Positions 7,990 through 16,377 of a stretch of DNA of 32,636 nt are shown here, piece after piece. Numbering within the stretch: the first letter of the stretch is position 1; each line of letters opens with the position of its first letter. Source of the DNA: Porphyromonas sp. Its GTDB lineage: Bacteria; Bacteroidota; Bacteroidia; Bacteroidales; Porphyromonadaceae. The position numbers and the translations under genes are program-made. Under the pieces are notes generated by a model, which saw only the letters and a program-made list of their open reading frames with translations, had not been told where the DNA came from and searched no databases. The stretch lies in assembly GCA_030532365.1 (NCBI GenBank), contig JAUNLH010000017.1, forward strand, positions 1-32,636, written 5' to 3'.

Positions 7990-10161
7990 TTATAGTGTCA
8001 GGTGTACGCTCTGACCCTTTCGGATTGTTTGCCCTGCCTTTATAGATTGCCTTTTTACATATCCCTTGCGACCGCTAATACTTACCCGCAACCCTAGCTG
8101 TTCTGATAAGTATATGGCATCTTCTGTTGCCATACCTATGAGATCAGGCATTTGTCCTTCGATAGGATCTGCTCTGTGCAATAGTTGTAGGGAGTCTCCT
8201 CCTAAGTGTTGGAGCCATGTGCCCCTTGATTCTAAAGCGTCTACATGCGCCTTGGTTAGCTCGAGTGACCTCTCTACGCTATTTACCAGTCCGCTACTTA
8301 CGTGTTGGTCGAAGGTGGCTAGAGAGTCAGCCTTAACGGACTTGATGGGGATGTTACGAGTGGTAGCAACAGTCTGCTCTGCTATCTCTACGAGTACAGC
8401 ACCAGGTATATTACCGGCTGGATATACTCCTTTAGGACGAAATACCACAACGATACAGGAGTACTGAGGATCGTTGGCTGGGAAGTAGCCACAGAATGTT
8501 ACCATATGACCAGCACCACCCCAGGAGGATCCCTGCTGGTATATCTGTGTCGTACCAGTCTTACCTGCTATCTCGACAAATGGGGAGTTCATGTCCTTAC
8601 CTGTACCATACAGCACGACACCCCGTAGCATCTCTTGCATCTGCCTAATTGACTGTTTGCTAGCGATCTGTTTGTTGATCACTTTTGGCTTCTTGGACCA
8701 TACGGTTATTCTCTCGTTACCTACGGAATTGACCAGATATGGCTCCATCATGGTCCCTCCATTCGCAATAGCATTGTAAAACCGTAGCGTATAAATGGGA
8801 GGTATCTCTAGCTCGTATCCGAAGGAAACCCATGGTAGTGTACTTTTAGACCATGTAGAAGCGTCTTGCTTGATCATAGCGTTTGCAGTACCAGGGATCT
8901 CAAGCTCTATGGGGTCGAATATGTTCATACCGTTGAGTCGGTCAAGAAACTTCTTGTTTTCACCCTCAAACCCCTCCAACAAGACCTTTGCCACACCAAT
9001 GTTGGATGAGTACCACATAGCCTGATCTAGAGTGATCTTTCCGTATCCACCTTTGTGAGCGTTATGATCCTTGATCGTAAGACCTCTTGCGTAGTGATAA
9101 ATGCCATTGCCGGTATCTACACTATCCTTAGGAGCACAATATCCTTCGTTTAGAGCAACAAGCATTGAGGCTGTCTTGAATGTTGAGCCTGGTACAAGGA
9201 GGTCGGCTAGGGCGTGGTTGGTCCTCTCAGTATAGTGCCCCTCACTGACCCGATCAAGGTTTGATATGGCTTTGATCTGACCAGTCTTAACTTCCATCAC
9301 TACTGCAGTCCCCCAATCAGCATTCACTTCTACTAACTTCTTACGAAGCGCTCTCTCTGTAATGTCTTGTATGTCAACGTTGAGGGTGGTGTACACATTA
9401 AGCCCATCTTTTGGGGGTATACGGGGAACCCTCTTGTATGAGTTGTGCACCCTGATTCGTTGATCAATGCCAGGCTCACCGCATAGGAGAGAGTCGAAGG
9501 CCATTTCTAACCCGCTATTACCGTGTGTGATACCTATGGAATCTGCATCCCTCTTCAGCCCTCCAATGGTTCGCTGAGCAAGGGTATTGTATGGGCGATT
9601 TCTACGGATGTATCTTGTAGCAGTGAGTCCAGTGGTATTATTACTACGAGACTTGAAGTATGGCATGGACTTGAGCCTTCCAAAATCGACATGATTGATC
9701 TCCCTTCGGACGATAGCAGTTGCTCGTTTTTTCTCATTGTAACCATTCATCAAACGATTTTTATAGCTCGCCTTACTTTCCCCACCGAAGTATCCTGCCA
9801 GTTCCTCAGCTAGGGTATCAACGTTGGTTAGGAAGATGGAGTCATTGAATCCACCGGCTCTGAAGTCGATCCTAGTATCATACATGGGTACACTAATCGC
9901 AAGAGGGATGCCCATGTCGGAGTATATGTTGCCCCTATTGGGTGCAGAGCTCACATCGGGACTTGTATGAATGAGGAGCTTATCCCAGGCTGCAGCATCT
10001 CGGGTAGAAGTGATACTCCCTTTGACAAGAACCGCAAACCCTAGCATGGTCATAACGATACCAAAAAGCATATAGGCAATCCAGCCTTTCTTTATTCGCC
10101 GATCCCGTTCTTGCTCTCCCGCAGCTCTTTTGTCTTTAATCTCTCCCTTATGCCCTTTCAT
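7990..10161 (-). CDS. ftsI: Division-specific transpeptidase, penicillin-binding protein (FtsI/PBP2 type) with a PASTA domain
   Basis: This is a class B penicillin-binding protein that cross-links septal peptidoglycan. The 723-residue protein has a charged cytoplasmic N-terminus and one membrane segment (about 26-48). A dimerisation or pedestal domain follows, then the transpeptidase domain with STFK (326-329, catalytic Ser326), SSN (385-387) and KTG (534-536). Residues about 668-723 form a single PASTA-like domain (MPDLIGM ... IKAGQTIRKGQSVHL). It lies 29 bases after the ftsL-like gene and 11 before murE, the standard dcw order, which supports FtsI over the elongation enzyme MrdA. Confidence 0.95.
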   Translation of the reverse strand: MKGHKGEIKDKRAAGEQERDRRIKKGWIAYMLFGIVMTMLGFAVLVKGSITSTRDAAAWDKLLIHTSPDVSSAPNRGNIYSDMGIPLAISVPMYDTRIDFRAGGFNDSIFLTNVDTLAEELAGYFGGESKASYKNRLMNGYNEKKRATAIVRREINHVDFGRLKSMPYFKSRSNNTTGLTATRYIRRNRPYNTLAQRTIGGLKRDADSIGITHGNSGLEMAFDSLLCGEPGIDQRIRVHNSYKRVPRIPPKDGLNVYTTLNVDIQDITERALRKKLVEVNADWGTAVVMEVKTGQIKAISNLDRVSEGHYTERTNHALADLLVPGSTFKTASMLVALNEGYCAPKDSVDTGNGIYHYARGLTIKDHNAHKGGYGKITLDQAMWYSSNIGVAKVLLEGFEGENKKFLDRLNGMNIFDPIELEIPGTANAMIKQDASTWSKSTLPWVSFGYELEIPPIYTLRFYNAIANGGTMMEPYLVNSVGNERITVWSKKPKVINKQIASKQSIRQMQEMLRGVVLYGTGKDMNSPFVEIAGKTGTTQIYQQGSSWGGAGHMVTFCGYFPANDPQYSCIVVVFRPKGVYPAGNIPGAVLVEIAEQTVATTRNIPIKSVKADSLATFDQHVSSGLVNSVERSLELTKAHVDALESRGTWLQHLGGDSLQLLHRADPIEGQMPDLIGMATEDAIYLSEQLGLRVSISGRKGYVKRQSIKAGQTIRKGQSVHLTL

Positions 10162-10190
10162 GATATTGGTAGCAGCTCGTGTGCGTTAGG

Positions 10191-10568
10191 TTACCTTTCA
10201 ATGATAATGGGGGAGGACTTGGGTATCTCTATCCCTAATTCTTTTTCCTGAACTCGATCTTCTACCGAAGAGAGCCTTTGACGACTCATTAAGAGTGTAG
10301 AAGTCGAAACATGTTCCATTCTAAGCTCCACGAGATGGTTCTTCTGGTCAGAAATCATCCTGATTTTGTGTAGCCCTCGGTAGCTATTGTAGATATGTAA
10401 AAGGAAGAAAAGTCCAATAGAGACGATCCAAGCTATGGAGCGACGCGTGAATAGATGCTCTAGTACGCCACCTTCCAGAAAGTTCCAGAAGCGATCTACT
10501 CCTCTACGCCTATTTTGGGTTCCTCCTTGTGCAGGAGTACCCCTTTGTGCCCTATTTTTCTTCTCCAT
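10191..10568 (-). CDS. ftsL: FtsL-like cell-division membrane protein
   Basis: A small 125-residue bitopic protein: a basic N-terminal tail (about 1-45), one membrane segment (about 46-62, SIAWIVSIGLFFLLHIY) and a short extracytoplasmic helical region with coiled-coil character (about 70-115). Sequence similarity to model FtsL proteins is weak, as is normal for this family. The assignment rests on size, topology and position just upstream of ftsI. In the divisome FtsL partners FtsB and FtsQ and helps activate FtsW-FtsI. It is the first gene of the operon, with a strong promoter 33 bases upstream of its ATG. Confidence 0.8.
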   Translation of the reverse strand: MEKKNRAQRGTPAQGGTQNRRRGVDRFWNFLEGGVLEHLFTRRSIAWIVSIGLFFLLHIYNSYRGLHKIRMISDQKNHLVELRMEHVSTSTLLMSRQRLSSVEDRVQEKELGIEIPKSSPIIIER

Positions 10569-10600
10569 CTATTCTGATAGGAATGCAGTCATTAGTAGAA

Positions 10601-10631
10601 CAAAAATACCATAAATACTTTGCCTCTACAA
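10601..10631 (-). promoter_or_regulatory. Promoter of the ftsL-ftsI-murE-mraY-murD operon
   Basis: On the minus strand TTG (10631-10629), a 20-base spacer and TATTTTTG (10608-10601) fit the Bacteroidetes promoter pattern. The predicted start of transcription near 10594 leaves a leader of about 25 bases before ftsL. The operon therefore appears to be transcribed independently of valS, whose stop codon is 144 bases further upstream. Confidence 0.7.
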
Positions 10632-10774
10632 CATTAAATACATGTCTCCGAGTCTAAAACAAAGCATTTCTCTTTGGTGACTTTACCAACTTTGCTGTCT
10701 GCTTTTCCGATCTTTTACACTCTTAACTCTTACCATAAATGTCAAAGACTAGAGTAGAAGCCCTCGGTGGTATG

Positions 10775-13414
10775 TTATTTGCTCAGCTGGCTTATGCGGT
10801 GCTGTATGCTCCCAAGTTTCTCTATCGTATCCTGCTCTTTTTTCCTTTCCAGTGCTACGACTTGTTCAGGTGCACGAGAGACAAAGTTGGCATTGGAGAG
10901 TTTACTCTGTATGCCTTTCAGGAATTTCTCAAGGTGCTGCTGCTCAGCACGTAGCTTCTCTAACTCTGCTTCGATGTCTACGTGACCAGTAATGGGTATT
11001 CCAAAGGTGTAAACCTTTACCATGAATGTTGAGACCTCCGGGTTCTCATCAATGGTGTCTCCATGTACAAAGTTGCTGATGTTCGCCAGTTTCTTCACTA
11101 CCGCCTGGATGGATGGATTGAGCGGAGCGTCTGTGTAGTGTAGCTCCAGTAGCTCACGTGGAGAGAGATTGTGCTTTGCCCTCAGGTTGCGTACGTTGGT
11201 CACAACCTCACGTGCGAGTTCCATTTCTTCAATTATCGTTCTGTCTGTCAGTCCGGTATGCTGAATCTGGCACACCATAATGCTTTCTCCTTCCTTTCTT
11301 GGCTCAATGGCTTGCCATAGTTCTTCGGTGATGAAGGGCATAAATGGATGCAGGAGTAGCATAAGACGTTCAAAGATACGGTTTGTTGCCTTCAATGTTT
11401 TAGGATCGATAGGCGAACCATACGCAGGCTTTATAAGCTCTAAATAGGTCCCAGAGAAGTCACTCCATATCAACTTGTATAAGAGGAGCATAGCCTCTGA
11501 AAGACGATATTTGGAGAAGAGGTCATCGAGCTCTGATTCACTTTGATTGAGGAGTTGCTCAAACCATCTGATCGCAGTGCTTTGTGACTCGTCTTGGGTA
11601 GCCTCCTCGCTGACTTTCCAGCCTTGAATCAATCTGAATGAGTTCCAAATCTTATTGTTAAAGTTTCTCCCCTGTTCACATAGAGACTCATCAAAGAGGA
11701 TATCATTTCCAGCTGATGCTGAGGTCATAAGCCCCATCCTTACCCCATCAGCACCATATAGATCTATGAGATGCAAGGGGTCAGGACTGTTACCAAGAGA
11801 CTTGCTCATTTTTCGTCCCTGCTTATCACGCACGATACCAGTGAGGTAAACATCCTTAAATGGTGGAGCCTCTTGGTACTCATATCCGGCAATAATCATG
11901 CGTGCTACCCAGAAAAATAAGATGTCTGGACCAGATACCAAGACACTTGTCGGGTAGTAATACTTCATCTCTGTGTTATCTTTATCCAGTGGGGATCCGA
12001 AGAGAGACATCGGCCACAGCCATGAGGAAAACCAAGTGTCCAGTGTATCTGGATCCTGCTCTAGATCCTTCATCGTAAGTGAGTTGTCGCCAGTTACCTT
12101 CTTAGCCTCTTCTAGAGCAATTTCAGAAGTTTCTCCGACCACTACTTGTCCATCTTTAAGGAAGTAGGCTGGGATGCGATGCCCCCAATAGAGCTGGCGT
12201 GAGATATTCCAGTCCTTGATATTCTCCATCCAGTGAGCGTATGTGGACTTGAACTTACTTGGCACTAGCTGTACGACATCCTCCATTACTGCCTTATATG
12301 CAGGCTTAGAGAGACCCCCCATCTTCAGGAACCATTGCATCGAGAGTTTTGGTTCGATCGGGACATCTGTGCGCTCAGAAAAGCCGACACTATTTTCATA
12401 GTCTTCTATCTTAACCATGTAGCCCTCTGCCTCAAGCTCTTCTGCAAATGCCTTACGAACCACAAAGCGATCCATGCTTTTGTACTTGCCACCTAGCTCA
12501 TTGAGTGTGCCATCATCGTTAAAGATATCCAGTTCAGGCAGGTTATACTTCTGCCCTAGCATATAGTCATTGATGTCATGCGATGGGGTCACCTTGAGGC
12601 AGCCAGTACCAAACTCCATATCGATATAATCGTCTAGGATGATGGGGATCACTCTTCCTACACCTGGAACAATCACCTTTTTGCCTCTAGCCCACACATA
12701 TCGTTCATCATCAGGGTGGATGCAGATAGCAACGTCACCAAAGATTGTCTCTGGACGAGTGGTTGCGATAACTAGGTGCTTACCTTCCTCGCCTTCAATC
12801 GGGTAACGGACGTAGTAGAGCTTGCTATGCTGCGAGCGGTGTATGACCTCCTCATCTGAAATCGCTGTTTTTGCTGCTGGATCCCAGTTAATCATCCTTA
12901 CACCCCTGTATATGAGACCTTTTCGATAAAGGTCACAGAATACCTTTATTACCGCCTCACTTCTCTCTTCATCCATCGTAAAGGCAATCCGATCCCAGTC
13001 GCATGAAGCACCGACACGCTTTAGTTGCTCTATGATGATCCCCCCATATTCGCTTGTCCAGTCCCATGCGTGTTTTAAGAATTCCTCACGAGTCAGATCG
13101 CTCTTCTTAATGCCTTGGGTCTTTAGTCGTTCTACGACCTTCGCTTCTGTTGCAATAGAAGCATGGTCAGTGCCCGGTACCCAACACGCATTGTACCCTG
13201 TCATACGAGCACGACGGACAAGGATATCCTGGATGGTGTTGTTGAGCATGTGCCCCATGTGGAGTACCCCAGTAACGTTGGGCGGTGGCATCACGATTGT
13301 ATAAGCAGGTTTGCTGTCTATCTTTGATGCAAAGAGCTTCTGTTCCAGCCAATAGCTATACCATTTATCCTCAACGTTTTTGGGATCGTATGTAGCACTC
13401 AACTCGTATGACAT
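10775..13414 (-). CDS. valS: Valyl-tRNA synthetase
   Basis: A class I aminoacyl-tRNA synthetase that charges tRNA-Val. The 879-residue product carries the HIGH-type motif HMGH (52-55) after PPPNVTGVL, the editing-domain signature TTRPET (219-224), and KMSKS (535-539). A C-terminal coiled-coil arm (about 815-879, rich in E, K, L and Q) is typical of ValRS and absent from IleRS and LeuRS. The ATG at 13414 begins [11 protein letters not shown], matching family starts. A longer reading to 13489 would begin upstream of the likely -7 element and is rejected. The gene is divergent from ansA and is followed by the ftsL operon promoter. Confidence 0.97.
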   Translation of the reverse strand: MSYELSATYDPKNVEDKWYSYWLEQKLFASKIDSKPAYTIVMPPPNVTGVLHMGHMLNNTIQDILVRRARMTGYNACWVPGTDHASIATEAKVVERLKTQGIKKSDLTREEFLKHAWDWTSEYGGIIIEQLKRVGASCDWDRIAFTMDEERSEAVIKVFCDLYRKGLIYRGVRMINWDPAAKTAISDEEVIHRSQHSKLYYVRYPIEGEEGKHLVIATTRPETIFGDVAICIHPDDERYVWARGKKVIVPGVGRVIPIILDDYIDMEFGTGCLKVTPSHDINDYMLGQKYNLPELDIFNDDGTLNELGGKYKSMDRFVVRKAFAEELEAEGYMVKIEDYENSVGFSERTDVPIEPKLSMQWFLKMGGLSKPAYKAVMEDVVQLVPSKFKSTYAHWMENIKDWNISRQLYWGHRIPAYFLKDGQVVVGETSEIALEEAKKVTGDNSLTMKDLEQDPDTLDTWFSSWLWPMSLFGSPLDKDNTEMKYYYPTSVLVSGPDILFFWVARMIIAGYEYQEAPPFKDVYLTGIVRDKQGRKMSKSLGNSPDPLHLIDLYGADGVRMGLMTSASAGNDILFDESLCEQGRNFNNKIWNSFRLIQGWKVSEEATQDESQSTAIRWFEQLLNQSESELDDLFSKYRLSEAMLLLYKLIWSDFSGTYLELIKPAYGSPIDPKTLKATNRIFERLMLLLHPFMPFITEELWQAIEPRKEGESIMVCQIQHTGLTDRTIIEEMELAREVVTNVRNLRAKHNLSPRELLELHYTDAPLNPSIQAVVKKLANISNFVHGDTIDENPEVSTFMVKVYTFGIPITGHVDIEAELEKLRAEQQHLEKFLKGIQSKLSNANFVSRAPEQVVALERKKEQDTIEKLGSIQHRISQLSK

Positions 13415-13458
13415 GTTATTTTCTATTTGTTTGTGTTTTGTTCTTTCTTCCAATTGTG

Positions 13459-13466
13459 CAAACTTA
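13459..13466 (-). promoter_or_regulatory. Putative -7 element for valS
   Basis: TAAGTTTG on the minus strand matches TAnnTTTG and lies 45 bases upstream of the chosen valS ATG. At the 20-base spacing seen elsewhere the -33 triplet is GTG rather than TTG, so the promoter is weaker than the others. It supports the 13414 start. Confidence 0.45.
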
Positions 13467-13587
13467 ACTCTTTCTGTGCAGACTCTCACGTCAAAATTTG
13501 TCTACCTTGAGAAAATCAATATTCTCTACTATGTTTTGGTAGTACATTTAACGAAGAGAAGTTTGGCTATCTTGGTTCAGTAGCTCT

Positions 13588-13615
13588 TTGTGCTTTGCCT
13601 ATTTTGGTATCTTTG
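13588..13615 (+). promoter_or_regulatory. Putative promoter of the ansA operon
   Basis: TATCTTTG (13608-13615) matches the -7 consensus exactly. A TTTG at 13587-13590 could be the -33 element, with a spacer of 17 bases instead of the 20 seen elsewhere. Transcription would start near 13622, about 50 bases before the ansA start at 13674. Confidence 0.5.
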
Positions 13616-13673
13616 TATGGAGTCGCATTGAATGAGAGCCCAATTCCAATATGTGAGATTACTGCATAAAATT

Positions 13674-14774
13674 ATGTCAGACAGTATAAAGCAAGTAATA
13701 GTTCCTGAACTAAACTCTGATAGAACAGAGCAAGGTAATGTCCCCTCCGTTTTACTGATTTACACGGGCGGTACAATAGGGATGATAGAAAATCCAGAAA
13801 CGGGTGTGTTGGAGGCTTTTGACTTCGACTACGTGCAGATGCATGTACCAGAGATGAGCCAGTTTAACTTTAGGGTTGATACCTACACACTCTCTCCCAT
13901 CTTGGACTCCAGCGATGTCGGACCTGATCTTTGGGTGAAGATCGCAGATCTGATACAGAAGTACTACGATGCTTACGATGGCTTTGTGGTGCTCCATGGT
14001 ACAGATACAATGGCATACACTGCATCAGCACTGAGCTTCATGATCGAGGGGCTTACTAAGCCTGTCCTTCTAACTGGATCTCAGTTGCCTATTGGTAAGA
14101 TTCGAACGGATGGAAAGGAAAACCTACTCACCTCCATTGAGATCGCTGCTGCCAAGGACGAGCATGGTAGACCCTATGTGCATGAGGTGTGTGTACTCTT
14201 TGACAATCAGCTCTTGCGGGGAAATAGGAGTACCAAGATTGCGGCAGATCAGTTCAATGCTTTTTCTTCCCCTAATTATCCTAATCTCGCAACTGTCGGT
14301 ATCGATATTGAGTATAAGGAGTACAATATGCTCCCAAGAGTAGATGATATTGATGGTATTACTTTTAGATCAAATCTGGATAGCAATATATTGATATTGA
14401 GGATCTTCCCTGGAATTTCAGACGCCGTGCTTACAAGCACTCTAGGTACCCCAGGAGTGAAAGCGGTGGTGCTGGAGACCTTTGGTAGTGGCAACGCTCC
14501 CACTCACCCCGAATTTCTCATGGCTTTAGAGACAGCTGTTAAAAATGGTATCATTGTTGTGAATGTCACCCAGTGCCAGATCGGACGTGTGGAGATGAAG
14601 CGCTACGGCACAGGCGCTACTCTTCTTAAGGCAGGTGTCGTGAGCGGTGTAGATATGACTGTGGAGGCTGCGGTGACAAAACTAATGTACCTACTGGGGC
14701 AGGATCTGACCAATGAAGAAGTCAAAAAACTGATGAGCACAAACCTAAGAGGAGAGCTTAATGAAAGACCTTGA
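13674..14774 (+). CDS. ansA: L-asparaginase, type I (cytoplasmic)
   Basis: The enzyme hydrolyses L-asparagine to aspartate and ammonia. The 366-residue protein has no signal peptide. It carries both threonine motifs of the family: TGGTIGM (31-37) near the N-terminus and HGTDTMAYTASAL (108-120), with the catalytic Thr, Asp and nearby Lys (TDGKENL) context. This fits the AnsA type rather than periplasmic AnsB. The ATG at 13674 (MSDSIKQ) was preferred to an upstream ATG at 13632, which would add 14 residues unlike the family. The 3' end overlaps the next gene by 14 bases, indicating translational coupling. Confidence 0.93.
   Translation: MSDSIKQVIVPELNSDRTEQGNVPSVLLIYTGGTIGMIENPETGVLEAFDFDYVQMHVPEMSQFNFRVDTYTLSPILDSSDVGPDLWVKIADLIQKYYDAYDGFVVLHGTDTMAYTASALSFMIEGLTKPVLLTGSQLPIGKIRTDGKENLLTSIEIAAAKDEHGRPYVHEVCVLFDNQLLRGNRSTKIAADQFNAFSSPNYPNLATVGIDIEYKEYNMLPRVDDIDGITFRSNLDSNILILRIFPGISDAVLTSTLGTPGVKAVVLETFGSGNAPTHPEFLMALETAVKNGIIVVNVTQCQIGRVEMKRYGTGATLLKAGVVSGVDMTVEAAVTKLMYLLGQDLTNEEVKKLMSTNLRGELNERP
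14750..14754 (+). promoter_or_regulatory. Shine-Dalgarno sequence for the WalJ-like gene
   Basis: AGGAG, 6 bases before the ATG at 14761, lies inside the end of ansA. Clear Shine-Dalgarno sites are rare in this window, so this one supports both the start choice and reinitiation coupled to ansA. Confidence 0.55.
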
Positions 14775-15594
14775 TGCTCAGAAGATAGACGACTTCTCGT
14801 TTGTAAGTTTAGGCAGTGGTAGTAGTGGTAATAGCTCCATCCTGATTTACAAGGAGACAATGGTTATGCTGGATGCTGGCGTACCCTATTGGCAGATGCT
14901 AAAGCAAATGAAAGAGTTGGGTATTGTTCCTGAGATGTTGAGCGCTGTACTCGTAACTCATGACCATGCTGATCATATCAGGAGTGTCTCGAAGATGGCG
15001 CTAAATCACTTCCTCCCAGTCTACTGTTCAGCACCTGTAGCTAGAGCTATGCTGACGCATAAGTACGCTCGACCTGAGTTGGCAGGGTATCTTAAGCGGT
15101 TACCCCAAGAGGAACCTCTGAGAGTGGGGGAGATGACTATAGAGTACTTTGATGTGCCACACGATGCGACGCACAACGTTGGCTATACTATCACCACTCC
15201 TGCAGGGGTATTCTCTCTTATTACTGATATTGGGAGCCCTACAGAGAAGATCAGAGCTGCTATTAGGAAAAGTAACTTCCTCGTGCTTGAGAGCAACTAC
15301 GACGAGCAGATGCTTTTGGAGGGCAGGTATCCAATCTTCCTCAAGGAGCGTATCGCGAGTGGTTGGGGGCATATAAGCAACAAAGAAGCAGTCCGACTTC
15401 TATCGGATAATTATCACGATGGACTTAAGTTTGTAGCACTTTGTCACCTGAGCAAGGACAATAACAGACCCGAGATAGCACTCCAAACAGTGAGAGAACA
15501 GATGTGGAAGTTAGGTGTGTGTTGTGATAAGGATTTAGAGCTACAAGTCCTACAGAGACATGAGAATAGTCCTGTATTTCGACTTAAGAGGTAG
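14761..15594 (+). CDS. Metallo-beta-lactamase-fold hydrolase, WalJ/YycJ-like
   Basis: A 277-residue cytoplasmic protein of the metallo-beta-lactamase fold. The N-terminal SLGSGSSGNSSIL (17-28) and the metal-binding THDHADH (66-72) are typical of the YycJ/WalJ group. Further metal ligands are likely at DVPHDATHN (about 128-136) and SLITDIG (about 149-155). WalJ proteins are thought to be nucleases affecting replication or cell-wall homeostasis in Gram-positives; in Bacteroidetes the role is not established. It overlaps ansA by 14 bases and precedes the ABC ATPase gene by 27 bases. The fold is certain, the substrate unknown. Confidence 0.88.
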   Translation: MKDLDAQKIDDFSFVSLGSGSSGNSSILIYKETMVMLDAGVPYWQMLKQMKELGIVPEMLSAVLVTHDHADHIRSVSKMALNHFLPVYCSAPVARAMLTHKYARPELAGYLKRLPQEEPLRVGEMTIEYFDVPHDATHNVGYTITTPAGVFSLITDIGSPTEKIRAAIRKSNFLVLESNYDEQMLLEGRYPIFLKERIASGWGHISNKEAVRLLSDNYHDGLKFVALCHLSKDNNRPEIALQTVREQMWKLGVCCDKDLELQVLQRHENSPVFRLKR

Positions 15595-15621
15595 GATCAC
15601 GACCAAGCAAGAGAATACGCC

Positions 15622-16377
15622 ATGCTAGAGCTTCGTCAACTCACAATAGGCTATGAGACCCCTTTAATAAAAGAGGGTAATGCAGAGTTGCACGAGGGCG
15701 AACTGATCGCACTTGTAGGGAGGAACGGTAGTGGCAAAAGCACACTTCTTCGTCATCTAGCGGGTCGACTTAATCCAAGTAAAGGTGAGGTGCTTGTCCA
15801 AGGTCGGTCTCTTGCTACCCTCTCTCTCTCGGAGCGGGCAAAGCTAATCAGTGTAGTGACTCCCTATCGTAGAGACCTTCCTCACTTGACTGCCTTTGAG
15901 GTGGTTGCCTTGGGTAGAGCTCCCTACACTAATTACTTCGGTCGATTGAGGACAAGTGATGAGTCTGCTGTCGTAAAGGCGCTCAGCGACACCGGTATGA
16001 GCCATTATGCAGATCGGATGATTGGTAAGATGAGTGACGGGGAACAGCAAAGGGTGATGATAGCGAAGGCTTTAGCGCAAGATACCCCAATCATACTGAT
16101 GGATGAACCGACCGCTTTTCTCGATTTGTCTAATAGGTACGAGTTAGCTTTACTTCTTAAACGCCTCAGCGTCCTGGAGCAAAAGTTGATACTCTTTAGT
16201 ACCCATGACCTAGACGTTGCATTTCAGCTGTGCCACCATATCATGCTGATCCGCAGTCCGCAGCTAATCACTATGAGTGCTGACAATATGCGTCACTCTG
16301 GTTATATAGAAGAGCTCTTTAGCAGTACTAATGTACATTTTGATGCTGTAAGCGGGCAAGTGAAGCTAGAGCTATGA
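15622..16377 (+). CDS. ABC transporter ATP-binding protein, FecE/BtuD type, orphan
   Basis: A 251-residue ATPase with Walker A GRNGSGKST (33-41), ABC signature MSDGEQQ (137-143), Walker B IILMDEP (157-163) and the switch histidine in STHD (195). The segment FEVVALGRAPY (92-102) matches importer ATPases for iron-siderophore, haem or cobalamin. The Q-loop position reads VVTPYRR, with no glutamine. No permease or binding-protein gene is nearby, so it must either partner with a transporter encoded elsewhere or serve another role. Its stop codon overlaps the start of the DUF5686 gene by 4 bases (ATGA). Confidence 0.92.
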   Translation: MLELRQLTIGYETPLIKEGNAELHEGELIALVGRNGSGKSTLLRHLAGRLNPSKGEVLVQGRSLATLSLSERAKLISVVTPYRRDLPHLTAFEVVALGRAPYTNYFGRLRTSDESAVVKALSDTGMSHYADRMIGKMSDGEQQRVMIAKALAQDTPIILMDEPTAFLDLSNRYELALLLKRLSVLEQKLILFSTHDLDVAFQLCHHIMLIRSPQLITMSADNMRHSGYIEELFSSTNVHFDAVSGQVKLEL

